Source of the DNA: Halobacillus sp. A1
Lineage (GTDB): Bacteria; Bacillota; Bacilli; Bacillales; Halobacillaceae
Assembly (NCBI RefSeq): GCF_024189295.1
Contig: NZ_JAIZEN010000007.1
Location: forward strand, 1-64,000
Direction: 5' to 3'
Length of the DNA: 64,000 bases
Below are positions 26,650 to 35,217 of this stretch, one piece after another. The translations under genes and the position numbers were made by a program. Position 1 is the first letter of the stretch. Each line of letters begins with the position of its first letter. Below the pieces are notes generated by a model. The model was not told where the DNA came from, made no database searches, and saw nothing but the letters and a program-made list of their open reading frames with translations.

Positions 26650-27204
26650 ATGTCTAATGTGTTAGAAAGTCTGCCTTCATTAGAGACAGAGCATTTAGTT
26701 CTACGAAAAATTGATAAAAAGGATACAAATGATATTTATTCTTACTGTTCAAATTCAGCAGTATCCAGATATGTGACTTGGGATACCCACACTTGTAAAG
26801 AAGAAACGGAGAGCTTTATTGATTGTGTCCTCGATGGGTATAAACATGACCATAAGGCGCTTTGGGGAATGGAGTTAAAGGCGACGGGGAAAATCGTTGG
26901 GACTATTGATTTTGTTTCAATCGATGAACAGCATATGAATGCTGAGATTGGATATGTATTATCGGAAGTATGGTGGGGCCGGGGTCTTACTACAGAAGCT
27001 TCAAAAAGACTCATTCAATTTGGGTTTACTGAACTGAAGCTAGAACGAATCCAGGCTAGATGCATGGCTGAAAATATCGGTTCGCAAAAGGTTATGGAGA
27101 AGGCTGGTATGTCATTTGAAGGGACATCAAGAAAAGGATTTTTTTCTAATGGAACGTTTCACGATATAAAGAATTATTCCATATTGAGAGAAGAGTTTAA
27201 GTAG
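26650..27204 (+). CDS. RimJ/RimL-type N-acetyltransferase
   Basis: A 184-residue GNAT protein of the ribosomal-protein-alanine type: LETEHLVLRKI at the N-terminus, GYVLSEVWWGRGLTTEASK as motif A, then 'ERIQARCMAENIGSQKVMEK' and AGMSFEGT. GGGGTGGTGT precedes the ATG. It probably acetylates an N-terminus or a small molecule. Confidence 0.88.
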   Translation: MSNVLESLPSLETEHLVLRKIDKKDTNDIYSYCSNSAVSRYVTWDTHTCKEETESFIDCVLDGYKHDHKALWGMELKATGKIVGTIDFVSIDEQHMNAEIGYVLSEVWWGRGLTTEASKRLIQFGFTELKLERIQARCMAENIGSQKVMEKAGMSFEGTSRKGFFSNGTFHDIKNYSILREEFK

Positions 27205-27224
27205 ATTGTGATAGGAGCGAATAT

Positions 27225-27680
27225 ATGGCTGACTATGTAATGAAAATACGTGAAAAAGTTGGAAGCATGCCGCTTGTTGTAAGCGTTGCTGGCTGTCTAA
27301 TAATCGATGCGCAGAACCGAATTTTATTGCAGCATAGAACGGACAATCTCCAGTGGTCTCACCCGGGTGGAGCCGTAGAAGTCGGAGAATCTGTAGAAGA
27401 TACTGTGAAAAGAGAAGTATTTGAGGAGACAGGTTTACGAGTGCAGGAACTGGAGTTTTTTAATATCTATTCTGGAGATTCACAACACTATATATATCCA
27501 AATGGCGACGAAGTCTATTTTGTGAATGTTATTTACATATGTAGAAAATATGAAGGCGTACCTATAGCAGATCAAGTCGAAACTAAGAGTCTGCAGTTTT
27601 TTGACTTGAATTCTTTGCCGCAAATGACTCCTAATAACCAAATAATCTTAGATGATTTAAAGAAGAAAATAGTGGTCTAA
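27225..27680 (+). CDS. Nudix hydrolase
   Basis: A 151-residue enzyme with a complete Nudix box, G-A-V-E-V-G-E-S then REVFEETGL, matching GX5EX7REUXEEXGU. It hydrolyses a nucleoside diphosphate linked to another group; the preferred substrate is unknown. ATAGGAGCG precedes the ATG, 20 bases after the preceding acetyltransferase stop, so the two may be cotranscribed. Confidence 0.9.
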   Translation: MADYVMKIREKVGSMPLVVSVAGCLIIDAQNRILLQHRTDNLQWSHPGGAVEVGESVEDTVKREVFEETGLRVQELEFFNIYSGDSQHYIYPNGDEVYFVNVIYICRKYEGVPIADQVETKSLQFFDLNSLPQMTPNNQIILDDLKKKIVV

Positions 27681-27839
27681 CGCCTTAAATACATATTTTG
27701 TGCAGCCTCTATTATAGTGCCTGGCAATCAGGGCGAAGTTTACCCGAAGAATAAAGAAGGAGTAATAAACTATTAGTAGAATATACACAATGATGAGTAA
27801 AGTTCCGAATGACAATAAAAAAGAAAACAGGAGGTCATC

Positions 27840-28235
27840 ATGGGCAGGTTAGTTCATTTCGAAATTCATGTGGATGATATGAATCGGGCAAAGGAGTTTT
27901 ATGGAGAGGTATTTGGGTGGACCTTTGAAGATTGGAGCGAGTATACCGGTATGCCGTATTTCGGTGCTGTGACGGGCGACGAAAAAGAGCTGGGGATCAA
28001 CGGCGCATTAATGCAGCGTCAAAGTCCTCCTCCAGAATTAAACCAACCTTTGAATGGTTTTGCTTGTACGATGAGTGTCGAAGATTATGATGCTATAGAA
28101 CTTAAGATTATGACTAATGGCGGCAAGGTGGCTTTGCCAAAGTATGCGCTGCCCGGGATGGCCTGGCAGGGATACTATACGGATACCGAAGGAAATATTT
28201 TTGGTATCCACCAGCCTGATGAAAATGCCAAGTAG
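27840..28235 (+). CDS. VOC (glyoxalase/bleomycin resistance) family protein
   Basis: A 131-residue VOC protein with the start GRLVHFEIHVDDMNRAKEFY, 'FYGEVFGWTFEDW', and the end 'YYTDTEGNIFGIHQ'. The His and Glu positions of the paired beta-alpha-beta-beta-beta modules suggest metal binding. Similar proteins are annotated as predicted lactoylglutathione lyase-like enzymes. ACAGGAGGTCATC precedes the ATG. Confidence 0.88.
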   Translation: MGRLVHFEIHVDDMNRAKEFYGEVFGWTFEDWSEYTGMPYFGAVTGDEKELGINGALMQRQSPPPELNQPLNGFACTMSVEDYDAIELKIMTNGGKVALPKYALPGMAWQGYYTDTEGNIFGIHQPDENAK

Positions 28236-28307
28236 TATCATCGTTCAAGTACATTAAAAGAGCCCTTTTTTACTAGGGTTCTTTATTTCTATTAGGGAGG
28301 CGAATGT

Positions 28308-28874
28308 ATGACAAAGATACATAAGAAATTGTCATTAGAACAGCGTGAAGAATTGTTCAAAACTTTGAGTGGGCGTTTTGAAGAAAACATGCATCGACAC
28401 GAAGGCGTGAGATGGTCTGAAGTTCAAGCTAAGCTCGAAGCTGATCAAGAGAAGCTGTGGGTGCTACACGAAATGGAAGCCACTGGCGGTGAACCAGATA
28501 TAGTGGGTCATGATGAGAAGACTGGCGAATACTTGTTTGTTGATTGTTCAGCGGAAAGTCCTAAAGGTCGAAGGAGCGTGTGCTACGATCGTAAAGCGCT
28601 GGACTCACGGAAAAAGAATAAACCTGGAAATAGCGCTGAGGATATGGCAGCTGCTATAGGAATGGAACTATTGACGGAGAAACAATACCGTGAGCTGCAG
28701 AATATGGAAAGTTTTGATAAGAAGACATCAAGCTGGGTGAAGACTCCACCTAAAATAAGAGAGCTCGGCGGGGCTATTTTTTGTGATCGTCGCTACGATA
28801 CTGTATTTGTGTACCATAATGGAGCGGACTCTTATTATGCTGCAAGGGGTTTCCGAGGATGGATTAAAGTCTAA
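28308..28874 (+). CDS. DUF4256-family protein
   Basis: A 188-residue soluble protein with family blocks 'FEENMHRHEGVRWSEVQAKL', LHEMEATGGEPDIVG and CSAESPKGRRS. Members are widespread in Bacilli and some other phyla, with no known function. GGGAGGCG precedes the ATG. It has its own terminator downstream. Confidence 0.85.
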   Translation: MTKIHKKLSLEQREELFKTLSGRFEENMHRHEGVRWSEVQAKLEADQEKLWVLHEMEATGGEPDIVGHDEKTGEYLFVDCSAESPKGRRSVCYDRKALDSRKKNKPGNSAEDMAAAIGMELLTEKQYRELQNMESFDKKTSSWVKTPPKIRELGGAIFCDRRYDTVFVYHNGADSYYAARGFRGWIKV

Positions 28875-28931
28875 TTTGTGTAGTTTGCGAGGAGAAAACG
28901 GGTCAACTGTCTATTTGAAGTTTCAACGTTT

Positions 28932-28960
28932 GCCGAATCCTTAAGGGTTTGGCTTTTTTT
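28932..28960 (+). terminator. Rho-independent terminator of the DUF4256 gene
   Basis: GCCGAATCC and GGGTTTGGC pair with G-U pairs around TTAA, followed by seven T. Confidence 0.8.
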
Positions 28961-29213
28961 GTGAATTAAGTTGAACTAGGGGTTTCTCTTATTTGTGAAA
29001 AAAGTACCTGGTCTTGGGCGATAGTTTGGTACAGGGTTTGTCTTTAAAAGGACGTTATATAAAAATGAAGGCCGGTTCCATTGCACTTTTCGTCTAAAAC
29101 AGTTAAAATATACTGGTTGAAATCCAGCATCATTGGAAATGGATAAAAAACCGAAACATTTTCACTTTTTAATTTTGGGAACTTGGTTTCCCTTAAGGAA
29201 AGGGTTCAGATAT

Positions 29214-30215
29214 ATGATGAAAGATAATTTTTGGCACGAACTGCCGCGTCCGTTCTTTGTTTTGGCACCGATGGAAGCTGTGACCGATGTCGTTTTTCGT
29301 CATGTTGTGACGGAAGCAGCAAGGCCTGACGTGTTTTTTACAGAGTTTACGAATTCGGAAAGCTACTGCCATCCTAAAGGAAAAGACAGTGTAAAAGGAC
29401 GGCTGACGTTTACGGAAGATGAACAGCCGATTGTCGCTCATATTTGGGGAGACAAGCCTGAACACTTCCGCCAAATGAGTATTGGCATGGCTGAAATGGG
29501 CTTTCGCGGCGTGGATATTAATATGGGATGCCCTGTGCAGAATGTTGCAGCGAATGGAAAAGGATCCGGGTTGACCCGCCGTCCGGAGGTTGCAGCAGAA
29601 ATCATTCAGGCTGCCAAAGCGGGAGGACTGCCCGTGAGCGTGAAGACTCGTCTCGGTTATACGGAAGTGGATGAATGGCACGACTGGCTAAAACACCTTT
29701 TTGAACAAGATATTGCCAACCTTTCCATTCATCTCCGTACGAAAAAGGAAATGAGTAATGTTGATGCTCACTGGGAGCTGATTCCGGAGATCAAGAAACT
29801 TCGTGATGAAGTTGCCCCTCATACTCTTCTAACGATTAACGGGGATATTCCTGATCGTCAAAAGGGACTTGAACTCGTTGAGAAATATGGGGTGGATGGA
29901 GTCATGATCGGACGTGGAATCTTCCATAATCCGTTCGCTTTTGAAAAGGAAAAGAAAGAGCATACCAGTGAGGAATTGCTTGATCTTCTGCGACTTCAGC
30001 TCGATCTTCATGATAAGTATTCCGAAGAGCTTGAGCCGCGCATCTTCAAACCGCTCCGCCGCTTCTTTAAAATTTACGTCCGCGGATTCAGGGGAGCGAG
30101 TGAATTGAGGAACGAGTTGATGAGTACACATTCTACCGATGAAGTACGCGCGCTGCTTGATGAGTTTACAAAGAAAGATGGAGTGAAGGAACAGGAAGGT
30201 TTTACTGTCTCATAA
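29214..30215 (+). CDS. tRNA-dihydrouridine synthase family protein
   Basis: A 333-residue FMN-dependent TIM-barrel enzyme reducing uridine to dihydrouridine in tRNA. Key blocks are [26 protein letters not shown] with the catalytic Cys, VKTRLGY, '[14 protein letters not shown]' and [10 protein letters not shown]. The start at 29214 is preferred over an upstream TTG because AAGGAAAGGG lies 9 bases before it and known homologues begin with MK(D/E)NFW. It differs from the DusB operon type and stands alone. Confidence 0.9.
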   Translation: MMKDNFWHELPRPFFVLAPMEAVTDVVFRHVVTEAARPDVFFTEFTNSESYCHPKGKDSVKGRLTFTEDEQPIVAHIWGDKPEHFRQMSIGMAEMGFRGVDINMGCPVQNVAANGKGSGLTRRPEVAAEIIQAAKAGGLPVSVKTRLGYTEVDEWHDWLKHLFEQDIANLSIHLRTKKEMSNVDAHWELIPEIKKLRDEVAPHTLLTINGDIPDRQKGLELVEKYGVDGVMIGRGIFHNPFAFEKEKKEHTSEELLDLLRLQLDLHDKYSEELEPRIFKPLRRFFKIYVRGFRGASELRNELMSTHSTDEVRALLDEFTKKDGVKEQEGFTVS

Positions 30216-30249
30216 GTAAACTCCATCGCATAATATAAGATTTTTCCAG

Positions 30250-30278
30250 GAGAGGAAAGCCGTTGATGCTTTTCTCTC
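30250..30278 (+). terminator. Rho-independent terminator of the dus gene
   Basis: GAGAGGAAAGC and GCTTTTCTCTC pair with one G-U around 7 nt, followed by TTTTTT. Confidence 0.85.
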
Positions 30279-30410
30279 TTTTTTAGTTGGCGCCTGCCTC
30301 TCGTCGCATCAGCCCGTATGGATGGCAGCCATAAAAATTTATTCATAGGCGATCGTTTCCTACATAGATATGGATTGTAAGCCATTAATTCCTAAAGAGG
30401 AGATGACAGC

Positions 30411-30713
30411 ATGAGCGACAACAAAAACAACTACTCTAAGACAAATGAACAGCCGGATAAGAACGAGGATGGATTTGTTAAAGGGGTATCGAAAGAAGCC
30501 AAAAACGTAGTCGATCATACGGTCGATACTTCCGGGAAAATTATTAAGTCGGTTACGGGCGAGGGTGGATTGGTTGGGAAAACAGTTGACTCATCCGGTA
30601 ACATTATTAAAAAAGCATCCGAAAAAGGTTCGGATGTGATAGGTAAGACCGTCGACAATTCTTCAAAGGCTTTTAAATCCATTAAAGATAAAGCGTTCAA
30701 CAGAAAGAAATAA
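30411..30713 (+). CDS. Repetitive hydrophilic protein of unknown function
   Basis: A 100-residue protein rich in Lys, Asp, Ser and Gly without hydrophobic segments. Three tandem units are visible: VVDHTVDTSGKIIKSVT, VGKTVDSSGNIIKKASE and IGKTVDNSSKAFKSIK. Such low-complexity amphipathic repeats occur in stress or LEA-like proteins, but this is only a resemblance. AAAGAGGAGAT precedes the ATG, and a strong terminator follows. Confidence 0.7.
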   Translation: MSDNKNNYSKTNEQPDKNEDGFVKGVSKEAKNVVDHTVDTSGKIIKSVTGEGGLVGKTVDSSGNIIKKASEKGSDVIGKTVDNSSKAFKSIKDKAFNRKK

Positions 30714-30788
30714 GCCGGACAAAAAGGAACTCGACTTTTGAATAAGTTGTTCCGTTTCTGTGGAGAGAATTTAAATAACGTATGTAAG

Positions 30789-30821
30789 AATGAGACCAAA
30801 TCGTATAGATTTGGTCTCATT
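30789..30821 (+). terminator. Rho-independent terminator
   Basis: AATGAGACCAAATC and its complement pair perfectly around GTATA, followed by TTTTT. Confidence 0.9.
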
Positions 30822-30981
30822 TTTTGGGGGGTTAGCCTCTCTGATTCTGCTATTAACTATGAGAAGAAAAGATAACAGCCGCGGTCCCTAAAAACAAGTG
30901 ATTACTTGAGGAAGGGTAGAATGCTCTTTTATATAAGCTCCCTATTTTTAAAGAATCAGTTTCGAGACTTTTGTATGAGGA

Positions 30982-31109
30982 TATGGTGACTTCAGAAAAC
31001 GAATCGCTTTCCGTGGGCATGTGGTGAGCTTCCTGAGGCTTCGCCTTCCGGGATCCCAGCCTACCATGTACATCCCACAGGAGTCTCATCGTTTCCTAAA
31101 GTCACCATA
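30982..31109 (-). repeat. Long structured dispersed repeat, copy 3
   Basis: A 128-bp copy in the orientation of copy 1. Outer stem TATGGTGACTT/AAGTCACCATA, then AAAACGA/TCGTTT, and GTGGG/CCCAC, with GAGTCTC, GGGATCCC and GAGCTTCCTGAGG boxes. The outer arms share nothing with the other copies yet pair perfectly. TATGAGGATAACAGAAACATCT at 31222 repeats the right flank of copy 1. Confidence 0.75.
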
Positions 31110-31221
31110 CAATTGGAAACCGCTTGAAACTACCATCAAATTCAGGGATTCCCTAATTAAACCTATGCTTGAAGGTGTTAAAAACCCCATGTACTGCTAC
31201 CCTACGCCATTTCCTTGCTTT

Positions 31222-31444
31222 TATGAGGATAACAGAAACATCTCAATAATAGTACTTGCATTAGTGCTCTACATCGTTATAAGTGGGGATGAAAGCTTTA
31301 CAGCAATTTGTTTAATCTTATGTGGCATTCTCACGGCTCTTCAAAGGATTTGAAGCAGTACATAACGATAAAAAAATTACAATCGCTCTAATTAGTTTTA
31401 TATCATCTGTAAGCTGTATTTACCTGGCATTCAGCCTCTTTTAA
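31222..31444 (+). pseudogene. Broken small membrane protein
   Basis: One frame reads NISIIVLALVLYIVISGDES and FTAICLILCGILTALQ to a stop at 31351-31353; the next frame continues GFEAVHNDKKITIALISF and CIYLAFSLF to 31444. Joined, they form a plausible three-helix membrane protein lacking a start. It appears to be a frameshifted remnant in the gap 30822-31584, which otherwise contains only repeat copy 3. Confidence 0.4.
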
Positions 31445-31584
31445 TTCTTAACGCGTTGTATAGAGGTGAAAGGTGACTGAGCATAGCGAACAATTCATGT
31501 AATGAGGAAACCATTTTACTATTCATTCGTATATGTGAGTATAGGTTCATTCGATATAGGTGTAGTTATAAAGGGGTAACGTAC

Positions 31585-32015
31585 ATGGAATACAAAATAA
31601 AACCTAAAGAGCTATCGTTTTTCAGCATTTTCTTTGTGGCCATGCTGTGGAATGTATTGGCCGATCATTTTGGACGTTCTATTCTTCTGTTTCTTATCGT
31701 ATTACTAATTGGTATTGGATTAACCTCAATACGGTTTTCATTCGAAATCACGAGAGTCATTTAGTATACCGGATATTTTTATTTAATAAATCCATAATGA
31801 AAAAAGAAATTTACCCACCCCGAATCAATCAGCTGAAATTTACACGAGCCGGCTGGGCTAAGAAAGCTGCGATTATTAAAACGGACAAAGGGTTGAACGT
31901 TAGATTAGCGGTGCTCACCCCTAATACAGCTTATGACCATTTATTTAAGTTTGCAGAAAATCACGATATTAAAGTTGTTAAAACAAAGGACTATTTAACT
32001 TTAGAGAGAATGTGA
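31585..32015 (+). pseudogene. EbsA-like membrane protein with internal frameshift
   Basis: ATG 31585 follows AAGGGG and opens MEYKIKPKELSFFSI with two hydrophobic segments, ending at TAG 31764. The next frame continues at about 31750 with NHESHLVYRIFLFNKSIMKK and ends TKDYLTLERM at 32015. The join FSFEI / ESHLVYRI needs a single-base change near 31752. The C-terminal half resembles EbsA-type proteins of Firmicutes. Decay or a sequencing error are both possible. Confidence 0.5.
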
Positions 32016-32051
32016 TAAAGACTACTATAAAATTGGAATGGAGGAATGGAG

Positions 32052-32750
32052 ATGAAACAAATAATTGCTCTAGGTGGAGGCGGCTTTTCTATGGAGCCCG
32101 AAAACCCATTGTTAGATCGTTACATCCTGGACCAATCTACTCAAAAGAACCCTCGAATTTGCTTTATACCTACAGCGAGCGGCGATTCAGATGACTACAC
32201 CTCCAGATATTATCACTTCTTTGAAAAACACCGCTGCCAGCCTTCTCACTTATCATTATTCAAACCGCCGACCAGGGACTTAGAAAGTTTTATATTAGAA
32301 CAGGATATTGTTTATGTGGGTGGTGGGAATACGAAAAACTTATTAGTTTTATGGAAAGAGTGGGGGCTGGATCAAGTATTGAGAAAAGCCTGGGAACAAG
32401 GGATAGTATTAGCGGGCATAAGCGCAGGATCGATATGTTGGTTCGAAGAAGGACTTACCGATTCTTATGGTGATCGACTGGAACCATTAAAATGTTTAGG
32501 TTTCTTAAAAGGAAGCAATTGTCCTCATTACGACGGGGAACCTGACAGAAGGCCTTCTTACCAACAGTTTATTAAAGCGGACAAAATAAAACCAGGGATT
32601 GCAGCGGACGATGGTGTGGCTATTCACTACGTGGGCCAGGACGTACATAAAATCGTAAGTTCCAGACCTGATGCGAAAGCCTATCGAGTCGATTACGATA
32701 AGGGAGTTAATGAGACAGAGCTTGCGACCTTATTTTTAGGGTCTTGCTAA
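32052..32750 (+). CDS. Peptidase E-like protein (S51 family)
   Basis: A 232-residue cytoplasmic serine peptidase of the dipeptidase E fold: IALGGGGFSME at the N-terminus, FIPTASGDSDDY, VYVGGGNTKNLL, and the nucleophile elbow GISAGSI with Ser124. Dipeptidase E cleaves Asp-X dipeptides. The start at 32052 is chosen because GGAGG ends 7 bases before it; ATG 32046 is too close. It belongs to the same fold family as the secreted double protein at 13203. Confidence 0.88.
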   Translation: MKQIIALGGGGFSMEPENPLLDRYILDQSTQKNPRICFIPTASGDSDDYTSRYYHFFEKHRCQPSHLSLFKPPTRDLESFILEQDIVYVGGGNTKNLLVLWKEWGLDQVLRKAWEQGIVLAGISAGSICWFEEGLTDSYGDRLEPLKCLGFLKGSNCPHYDGEPDRRPSYQQFIKADKIKPGIAADDGVAIHYVGQDVHKIVSSRPDAKAYRVDYDKGVNETELATLFLGSC

Positions 32751-32808
32751 GACTTATTACAGACTACTTATGCAAAAAGAGGGACAGGATTTATTAGTTA
32801 GTCATCAA

Positions 32809-32836
32809 GGCGCAATTTCTATTTTTGAATTGCGCC
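32809..32836 (+). terminator. Rho-independent terminator of the peptidase gene
   Basis: GGCGCAATT and AATTGCGCC pair, followed by ATTTTTTT. Confidence 0.88.
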
Positions 32837-32894
32837 ATTTTTTTAGGAATAAGGTTGAAACGACTTTACAAAATGTATCGAAGGAGGGTGTCAG

Positions 32895-33338
32895 ATGGGA
32901 GAAATTTTGTTAGAGTATGGAACTTCAGAAGATCAATGGTGGCTCCTCGCCTTATCTCTATTCGTAATTCTGGTGGGAATAGGGATGGTGATTGCAATTT
33001 CAAAGGGGGTATTAAAGTTACCCGTAAATAAAAAGGACAAATTCATTTATGTGCTATGGGGATTCATTGTACTAGGAGGAGTAGGTGCAGTTATGACTCT
33101 ATTTAACACTTCTATTAATGAAAACAAAAACAACAGTGCTTTAAGAGGATGGTCTAGTGAGCGAGGCTATTACGTTGAAAATTATGGCGAGATAAAGGAA
33201 CGAATTGGCGAAGAATCTATTATTGTAGATACGAATACAAAAGAGGAAGAAAAAGAAGTGGATCATGTCATAAATGGCTGTGATTTTGACGTGTACGCGG
33301 AATTGACCAACGGGGATGTTTGGATATGTATAGAGTGA
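32895..33338 (+). CDS. Two-helix membrane protein with acidic C-terminal domain
   Basis: A 147-residue protein: helices at about residues 16-36 and 50-70, then an acidic soluble tail with NGCDFDVYAELTNGDVWICI. AAGGAGGGTGTC precedes the ATG. No family recognised. A strong hairpin terminator lies at 33435. Confidence 0.65.
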   Translation: MGEILLEYGTSEDQWWLLALSLFVILVGIGMVIAISKGVLKLPVNKKDKFIYVLWGFIVLGGVGAVMTLFNTSINENKNNSALRGWSSERGYYVENYGEIKERIGEESIIVDTNTKEEEKEVDHVINGCDFDVYAELTNGDVWICIE

Positions 33339-33434
33339 ACAGTTTAATTAATTTGGCTCAGTTAAATTTCCGTGTTGATATTCATATAAGCTGCTTATTC
33401 TTGAAGGATTAGTATCGGGATGTAGTGGGGAATT

Positions 33435-33482
33435 AGGGGCGGAGGGATTCGGTGCTGAGCCTCACCGTTTCCCTCCGCCCCT
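33435..33482 (+). terminator. Very strong GC-rich hairpin, probable terminator
   Basis: AGGGGCGGAGGGA and TCCCTCCGCCCCT form a 13-bp stem with a second internal CGGTG/CACCG stem, followed by TTT. It lies in the gap 33339-33915, which also contains repeat copy 4 and no gene. Confidence 0.75.
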
Positions 33483-33625
33483 TTTCCGTATAAGTCTCTC
33501 GAAACCGCTTCACGAGAAAGCAAACACTTGATGATTTTCATAACAAGTGTCTTATGTTAAAACCTTGATGTGAGGCGCTATCTTCTCACCTGACAGGCAT
33601 ATAGAACACCCACTTTCTTGGTAAA

Positions 33626-33801
33626 GGGGTTCATTTCTCACCTCTAGCGAATGGGGTGGTTGGTAAGCTGCGAGATTCCCGTGGGAGAAGGAGGTAGGCG
33701 AGATCCCACAGGGCTTTAGCCCGAGGAAGCTCGCCAGTTCCCCCACAGGAAAGCGAGTAGCTTCCCAACCGCCCCTGACTCCTAATACGGAACCGAACCC
33801 C
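33626..33801 (+). repeat. Long structured dispersed repeat, copy 4
   Basis: A 176-bp copy in the orientation of copy 2. Outer stem GGGGTTC/GAACCCC, then GGGGTGGTTGG/CCAACCGCCCC, AAGCT/AGCTT, GTGGG/CCCAC and inner GGCGAG/CTCGCC around GGGCTTTAGCCC. Compared with copy 2, both arms of several stems changed together. Confidence 0.82.
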
Positions 33802-33915
33802 GGTTGTCTCGAAACCAAGTATTCAACAATCCTGCCATATGGTTAAATAACTCTCATAAAAATCAACATCCACGTTGAACATAGTCTTAAAATCAGGCAA
33901 CATAGGAGAAATTGT

Positions 33916-34449
33916 ATGACTGAAAAAAGAAAAGTCGTTTTGTTTATTGCTGCAAGTCTGGACGGATACATAGCTGCGAAAGATGAATCCTTAGAATGGC
34001 TATTTAAGGTGGAAGGTGAAGGGGATAATGGGTATTCGGAATTTTATGATACGGTAGATACTGTGTTAATGGGCAAAAAAACATATGATTGGCTCATGAA
34101 TCACGAATTAGAAGAATTCCCTTACAAAAACAAAGAATGTTTCGTTTTTACACGGTCTCAGATTCAAGGGACGGAAGATGTGACTTTTATAAATGATGAT
34201 GTCACAATCTTCACAAACCAGCTAAAACAACAAGAAGGGAATAATATATGGATTGTTGGTGGAGGAGGTTTGCTGCATTACTTCTTAAAAGAAAAGTTAG
34301 TCGACGAAATGATACTAACCGTTGCTCCAACTATACTCGGAAATGGGATACCTTTGTTTAAAGAAGGCGACTATCAATTAGATTTATACTTGAAAGGTAC
34401 TAGAAACTTTAATCAGTTTGTGGAGCTTCATTATCGCGTGAAAAGATAA
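33916..34449 (+). CDS. RibD C-terminal / dihydrofolate reductase-like protein
   Basis: A 177-residue NADPH-dependent reductase-like protein of the YyaP/YwjB type: VVLFIAASLDGYIA, DTVLMGKKTYDW, 'NIWIVGGGGLLHYFLKEKLV', and APTILGNGIPLF. These match the RibD_C fold. Members are often annotated as dihydrofolate reductase family without a shown substrate. ATAGGAGAAAT precedes the ATG. Confidence 0.9.
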   Translation: MTEKRKVVLFIAASLDGYIAAKDESLEWLFKVEGEGDNGYSEFYDTVDTVLMGKKTYDWLMNHELEEFPYKNKECFVFTRSQIQGTEDVTFINDDVTIFTNQLKQQEGNNIWIVGGGGLLHYFLKEKLVDEMILTVAPTILGNGIPLFKEGDYQLDLYLKGTRNFNQFVELHYRVKR

Positions 34450-34530
34450 CGTTACTTAGTTTATAGAGCCATCGTATTTTGTATCGTGGATATTAAATAA
34501 ATAGCATAAACAAATGGGGAGAGCTTCTAT

Positions 34531-35049
34531 ATGTCCTACGCGCCATTCAGGTTACGTATTTACGCTTTCTTATTAGATTATCTCGTCATAGTTGTGTACG
34601 GTATTTCCGTTGCAGGCACGATTTCATTTGTTTTCAACCCGTTTATTCAGCCTTTATTTTCACACTCTCCGGTCATAGCTGAGTTGACAGGATTTTTAAT
34701 AATGACGCTGCCTGTCTCTCTTTACTTTATATTATGTGAACAATCTAAATCGCAGGGGACGTGGGGGAAAAGGAAGCTGGGCCTGCGTGTCGTAAATTTG
34801 GAGGGTGCCCGCATAGGGATCGGCCGCTCGATAATTAGGACAGCTGTTAAATTTTTGCCATGGGAAGTGGCTCACTTCGGAATTTGGAGGTTAATGCTTC
34901 CAACAGAATTCTCGGAGATTACGATTTTTATCATTTTGAATGCCGTGAATGCTGCAATAATCCTTTATCTAATCTTTCCACTCACAAATAAACAAAAGAA
35001 AAATGTGTATGATTGGGTTGCAGGTACAAGAGTAATCACTGGCGTTTAA
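34531..35049 (+). CDS. RDD-family membrane protein
   Basis: A 172-residue membrane protein with RDD signatures: PFRLRIYAFLLDYLV (R and D of helix 1), 'SQGTWGKRKLGLRVVNLEG' and ending KKNVYDWVAGTRVI, where the DW(V/I)AGT block is typical. Three to four helices are likely. The role of RDD proteins is debated; some act in sodium or proton transport in halophiles. GGGGAGAGCTT precedes the ATG. Confidence 0.85.
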   Translation: MSYAPFRLRIYAFLLDYLVIVVYGISVAGTISFVFNPFIQPLFSHSPVIAELTGFLIMTLPVSLYFILCEQSKSQGTWGKRKLGLRVVNLEGARIGIGRSIIRTAVKFLPWEVAHFGIWRLMLPTEFSEITIFIILNAVNAAIILYLIFPLTNKQKKNVYDWVAGTRVITGV

Positions 35050-35217
35050 TATTCTTAATCCTGTTGTATATCCGTGTTCGTTTTACAGGGGAGCTTCTTG
35101 ATCAGTACCCCTTCAATATTAATGAACATATCGAATAGATGCATTTTGTCCTATTTTGAGGCATAATAACATTGAAAACATACCAACCTAGAACGGAACA
35201 ATTAACGGAGGGATATC

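Noticed and set aside
31021-31353. Open frame of 110 codons through repeat copy 3
   Set aside because: Its first half is repeat sequence; only the last part (from 31222) has protein-like content, reported as a remnant.
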